Below, piece after piece: positions 12,481-15,072 of a stretch of DNA of 15,072 nt (its first letter is position 1; each line of letters begins with the position of its first letter). Both the position numbers and the translations under genes were made by a program. Below the pieces are notes generated by a model. The model had not been told where the DNA came from. It saw nothing but the letters and a program-made list of their open reading frames with translations, and did no database searches. Source of the stretch: CAYJWL01 sp964373855 (lineage in GTDB: Bacteria > Patescibacteriota > Andersenbacteria > UBA10190); assembly GCA_964373855.1 (NCBI GenBank), contig CAYJWL010000020.1, forward strand, positions 1 to 15,072, written 5' to 3'.

Positions 12481-14581
12481 ATCGTTTCTTTTCTTCCGTG
12501 GCAGTTGCTCCGACTATTTCCTGCTGAATGTTACGCGGAACTTCCTGGTAGTGATCAAATTCCATGGTGTAGTTGGCCCGGCCAGAGCTCAACGACCGTA
12601 ATTGGGTGGCGTAGCCAAACATTTCCGCCAGCGGCACCAAGCCGTCTATCACCTTCACATTGGCCCGGTCAGCAATCCCTTCAATGTGCCCGCGGCGTGA
12701 ATTGAGGTCTCCGACAACATCACCCATGTAATTTTCTGAAGTAATAACCTCAACTTTCATAATCGGCTCAAGCAATACCGGAGCCGCCCTTTTAAAACCA
12801 TTTTTGAATGCCATAATGGCCGCAATTTTAAAGGCAATTTCCGAGCTGTCCACGTCATGGTAGCTGCCGTCATAGGCTACCGCTTTCATATCAACCACCG
12901 GGTATCCAGCCAAAACTCCGTTGGCGACAGCCTCTTTCACTCCTTTTTCTATCGCCGGCACATACTCGCGCGGAATGACACCGCCTTTAATTTCTTCATC
13001 AAATTCAACCCCGGTGCCGCGCGCGGCGGGCTCTAATCTCAACCAGACATGGCCGTATTGCCCGCGGCCGCCGCTCTGCTTGATGTATTTACCTTCGGCT
13101 TCAGTCGTGCGCGTAATTGTTTCCTTATACGCTACTTGCGGCTTGCCCACATTTACCTCAACCCCGAACTCCCGCTTCATGCGGTCAACAATAATTTCCA
13201 GATGCAATTCTCCCATGCCCGCCATAATGGTTTGCATCGTTTCTTCGTCTGTACGGACACGTAAGGTTGGATCCTCCCCGACCAACGCTTTTAGAGCCAT
13301 GCCCATTTTTTCCTGATCCGCCTTGGTTTTCGGTTCAACGGCAATCGAGATCACAGGCTCTTGCCCTTTTATGCGTTCCAGCAGAATCGGGTTGCTTTCA
13401 TCACATAACGTATCGCCGGTAGTGGTATATTTAAGCCCCACCAGTGCGCCGATGCCGCCCGCGCCAACCTCCGCCACTTCTTCGCGGTCATTGGCATGAA
13501 GCCGGACAATCCGGCTGATGCGTTCTTTTTTCCCGTTAGATGAATTAAGAACATATGATCCGGTTGTTACCGTGCCGGAATACACCCGGAAGAACGTCAG
13601 CTGACCGACATACGGATCGGTGGCTACTTTGAACGCCAGCGCGGCGAAAGGCTCGGTATCGCTCGGGCGCCGCACCAGCTTTTTGGCTTCGTTGCCGGGG
13701 TCGACCCCTTCGATCGGGGGTAAATCAGACGGGGCCGGCAGCAGATCAACAATCGCGTCTAAAATGCGCTGTACGCCTTTATTCTTTAAAGCCGATCCGG
13801 CGAATACCGGCACGATCTTATTATTAACAACTCCCTTGCGCAAAGCGGCCAGAAGATCTGCCTGGGAAATTTCTATACCCTCGAGGAATTTCCCGGTTAA
13901 GGCGTCATCAAGCTCGGCGATTTTTTCCACGGCCTCGGCCCGGCGCTGGGCAACCTCGTCTGCCATTTCAGCCGGAACCGCTTGGGCTACCACCTGCTCA
14001 CCGGATAGCCCGGTATAGTACAAAGCCTTTTGCGTCAGTAAATCAATAACGCCCTCAAAGGAATCTTCGGTGCCAATCGGCAAGGTCATGACGACCGTAT
14101 TTTTTGTCAGCCGTTCATGAATAGAATCAACCGCCTTCCAAAAATCAGCGCCGGTGCGGTCTAATTTATTAATGAAACAAATTCGCGGCACCTTGTATTT
14201 ATCCGCCTGGCGCCAGACTGTTTCGCTTTGCGGCTCCACTCCAGCCACGCCGTCAAACACCACCACGGCACCATCAAGCACGCGCAAACTACGCTCAACT
14301 TCTACTGTGAAATCAACGTGGCCCGGGGTATCAATCAAATTCAACCGGTGGCCTCGCCAGAAGGCGGCAGTTGTTGCCGCCGTAATGGTAATCCCGCGCT
14401 CACGTTCCTGCTCCATCCAGTCCATGACTGCTTCCCCTTCGTGGACTTCGCCGATTTTGTGGGTGAGACCGGTGTAAAAAAGAATGCGCTCGGACACGGT
14501 CGTTTTGCCGGCATCAATATGGGCAATAATGCCAAAGTTACGAACTTTCTCAATCGATACGGTCGGAAATGTTTTCTCCAT
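12479..14581 (-). CDS. fusA: Translation elongation factor G (EF-G)
   Basis: EF-G is the GTPase that moves tRNA and mRNA through the ribosome after peptide transfer, and it also acts in ribosome recycling with RRF. The protein is 700 residues, normal for the family. The G domain shows G1 AHIDAGKTT (20-28), G2 RGITI (62-66), G3 DTPGH (84-88), G4 NKLD (138-141) and G5 GSALK (262-266). Domains II-V follow, ending in an EF-G-like KR-rich tail (EEKKR). The ATG at 14581 places the G1 motif at the usual distance from the N-terminus; no Shine-Dalgarno sequence precedes it. It follows rpsG as in a str operon, but a gene-free structured stretch and an unknown gene separate it from tuf. No catalytic motif is missing. 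Confidence 0.98.
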   Translation of the reverse strand: MEKTFPTVSIEKVRNFGIIAHIDAGKTTVSERILFYTGLTHKIGEVHEGEAVMDWMEQERERGITITAATTAAFWRGHRLNLIDTPGHVDFTVEVERSLRVLDGAVVVFDGVAGVEPQSETVWRQADKYKVPRICFINKLDRTGADFWKAVDSIHERLTKNTVVMTLPIGTEDSFEGVIDLLTQKALYYTGLSGEQVVAQAVPAEMADEVAQRRAEAVEKIAELDDALTGKFLEGIEISQADLLAALRKGVVNNKIVPVFAGSALKNKGVQRILDAIVDLLPAPSDLPPIEGVDPGNEAKKLVRRPSDTEPFAALAFKVATDPYVGQLTFFRVYSGTVTTGSYVLNSSNGKKERISRIVRLHANDREEVAEVGAGGIGALVGLKYTTTGDTLCDESNPILLERIKGQEPVISIAVEPKTKADQEKMGMALKALVGEDPTLRVRTDEETMQTIMAGMGELHLEIIVDRMKREFGVEVNVGKPQVAYKETITRTTEAEGKYIKQSGGRGQYGHVWLRLEPAARGTGVEFDEEIKGGVIPREYVPAIEKGVKEAVANGVLAGYPVVDMKAVAYDGSYHDVDSSEIAFKIAAIMAFKNGFKRAAPVLLEPIMKVEVITSENYMGDVVGDLNSRRGHIEGIADRANVKVIDGLVPLAEMFGYATQLRSLSSGRANYTMEFDHYQEVPRNIQQEIVGATATEEKKR

Positions 14582-14591
14582 AGCTTAAAAG

Positions 14592-14709
14592 TCAAAACCC
14601 AACAGTCAAAACTAAAACTTAAAAATAAAAAATAGCAGGCGCGCCGCGGGAAGTCTAGTGCTTTCAAGTTTAACAGTTTTACGTTTCAGTTTTGACCTTT
14701 GGGTTTTGA
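14592..14709. repeat. Inverted word-repeat element between rpsG and fusA
   Basis: The 142-base rpsG-fusA gap (14582-14723) is mostly one imperfect palindrome. The left arm 14592-14613 and the right arm 14688-14709 are complementary at 20 of 22 positions. Both arms are built from repeats of a short word, tcaaaac on the left and gttttga on the right. The loop holds more A-rich and then T-rich words and a GC-rich centre near 14637-14650. No Shine-Dalgarno sequence precedes fusA. The same design, with other words, recurs at 2362-2484, 2700-2835 and 5977-6088. Function is unknown: an attenuator, an RNA-processing site or a dispersed repeat are all possible. Confidence 0.7.
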
Positions 14710-14723
14710 GTTTCGCCTTGACT

Positions 14724-15072
14724 TTAGTACGCGAAATGACTGAAAGCCCGGTTTGCCTCAGCCATGCGGTGTACGTCCTCCCGCTTTTTGATAGCTCCAC
14801 CGGATTTTTTAGAAGCATCAATCAATTCAGCCGCCAGCTTTTCCGCCATGGTTTTTCCCGGACGGGAGCGGGCCGCTTCCCTGATCCAGCGCATAGCCAG
14901 TGTCTCCCGCCTTTGTGGGCGCACTTCCTGCGCAATCTGATAATTCGCTCCCCCGACCCGGCGCGCTTTTACTTCCAAAATAGGAGCGACGTTGCGCATA
15001 GCAGCGTCGAACACGAGCAGCGGATCATTCTTGGTCTTGTAGCAATCTTTTCCTTTTTTGCTGGGTATTCAA
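14724..15072 (-). CDS. rpsG: 30S ribosomal protein uS7 (partial, 5' end outside window; frame interrupted near edge)
   Basis: uS7 nucleates assembly of the 30S head and lies at the E-site/mRNA exit. The C-terminal 96 residues are clear: FDAAMRN, then VEVK-like PILEVKARRVGGANYQ, then KKREDVHRMAEANRAFSHFAY-like ending (seen as KKREDVH and NRAFSHFAY). That length equals the same part of Bacillus S7 (residues 61-156). The frame can be followed upstream from the GTG at 15012-15014 through KTKNDPLLV, which still looks like S7. An in-frame TGA then appears at 15069-15071, where family members have internal sequence, and the residues just before it fit S7 poorly. The 15014 GTG is therefore not a credible start. 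A frameshift or a sequence error close to the window edge is more likely than a truncated gene. It precedes fusA, as in standard str operons. Confidence 0.88.

Noticed and set aside
15069..15071. TGA read as glycine (Gracilibacteria/Absconditabacteria code)
   Set aside because: rpsH, rpsQ, rplV and rpsJ all end in TGA at the exact family C-terminus or at a gene junction, and reading through would run into the next gene.

Overview
This 15 kb window is the ribosomal-protein superoperon of a bacterium, with str, S10 and spc genes joined in one order. All recognisable genes lie on the minus strand. Read in the direction of transcription (high to low coordinates) they are: rpsG (cut by the window edge) - fusA - an unknown gene - tuf - rpsJ - rplC - rplD - rplW - rplB - rpsS - rplV - rpsC - rplP - rpmC - rpsQ - rplN - rplX - rplE - rpsN - rpsH - rplF - rplR - rpsE - rplO. 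rpsL should lie just before the window and secY just after it.

Several traits suggest a Candidate Phyla Radiation (Patescibacteria) organism, perhaps of the Parcubacteria group. rpmD (uL30) is missing between rpsE and rplO, as reported for CPR bacteria. Most start codons have no Shine-Dalgarno sequence. Several gene boundaries hold A/T-rich inverted arrays of short repeated words. Several ribosomal proteins carry long tails. TGA is used as a stop (rpsH, rpsQ, rplV, rpsJ), so the code appears standard, not the TGA=Gly code of Gracilibacteria and Absconditabacteria. The lineage is inferred from these traits, not from a tree.

Layout. 14724-15072: 3' part of rpsG, with an in-frame stop near the window edge. 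12479-14581: fusA. 12200-12478: a gene-free stretch full of inverted repeats, including a possible pseudoknot and a plus-strand intrinsic terminator. 11762-12199: a 145-residue protein of unknown function between fusA and tuf. 10436-11629: tuf, with a candidate promoter upstream. 10057-10404: rpsJ. 9692-10056: the longest gene-free gap, with a palindrome, a good sigma70-like promoter and a possibly structured leader for rplC. 38-9691: a run of S10 and spc ribosomal-protein genes, tight except at 5971-6091, 2680-2864 and 2342-2493, which are filled by inverted-repeat elements.

The products work together: EF-G and EF-Tu drive the elongation cycle, and the r-proteins build both subunits. The parts not explained by standard annotation are the 12200-12478 region with its unknown gene, the rpsJ-rplC leader, and the inverted word-repeat elements.
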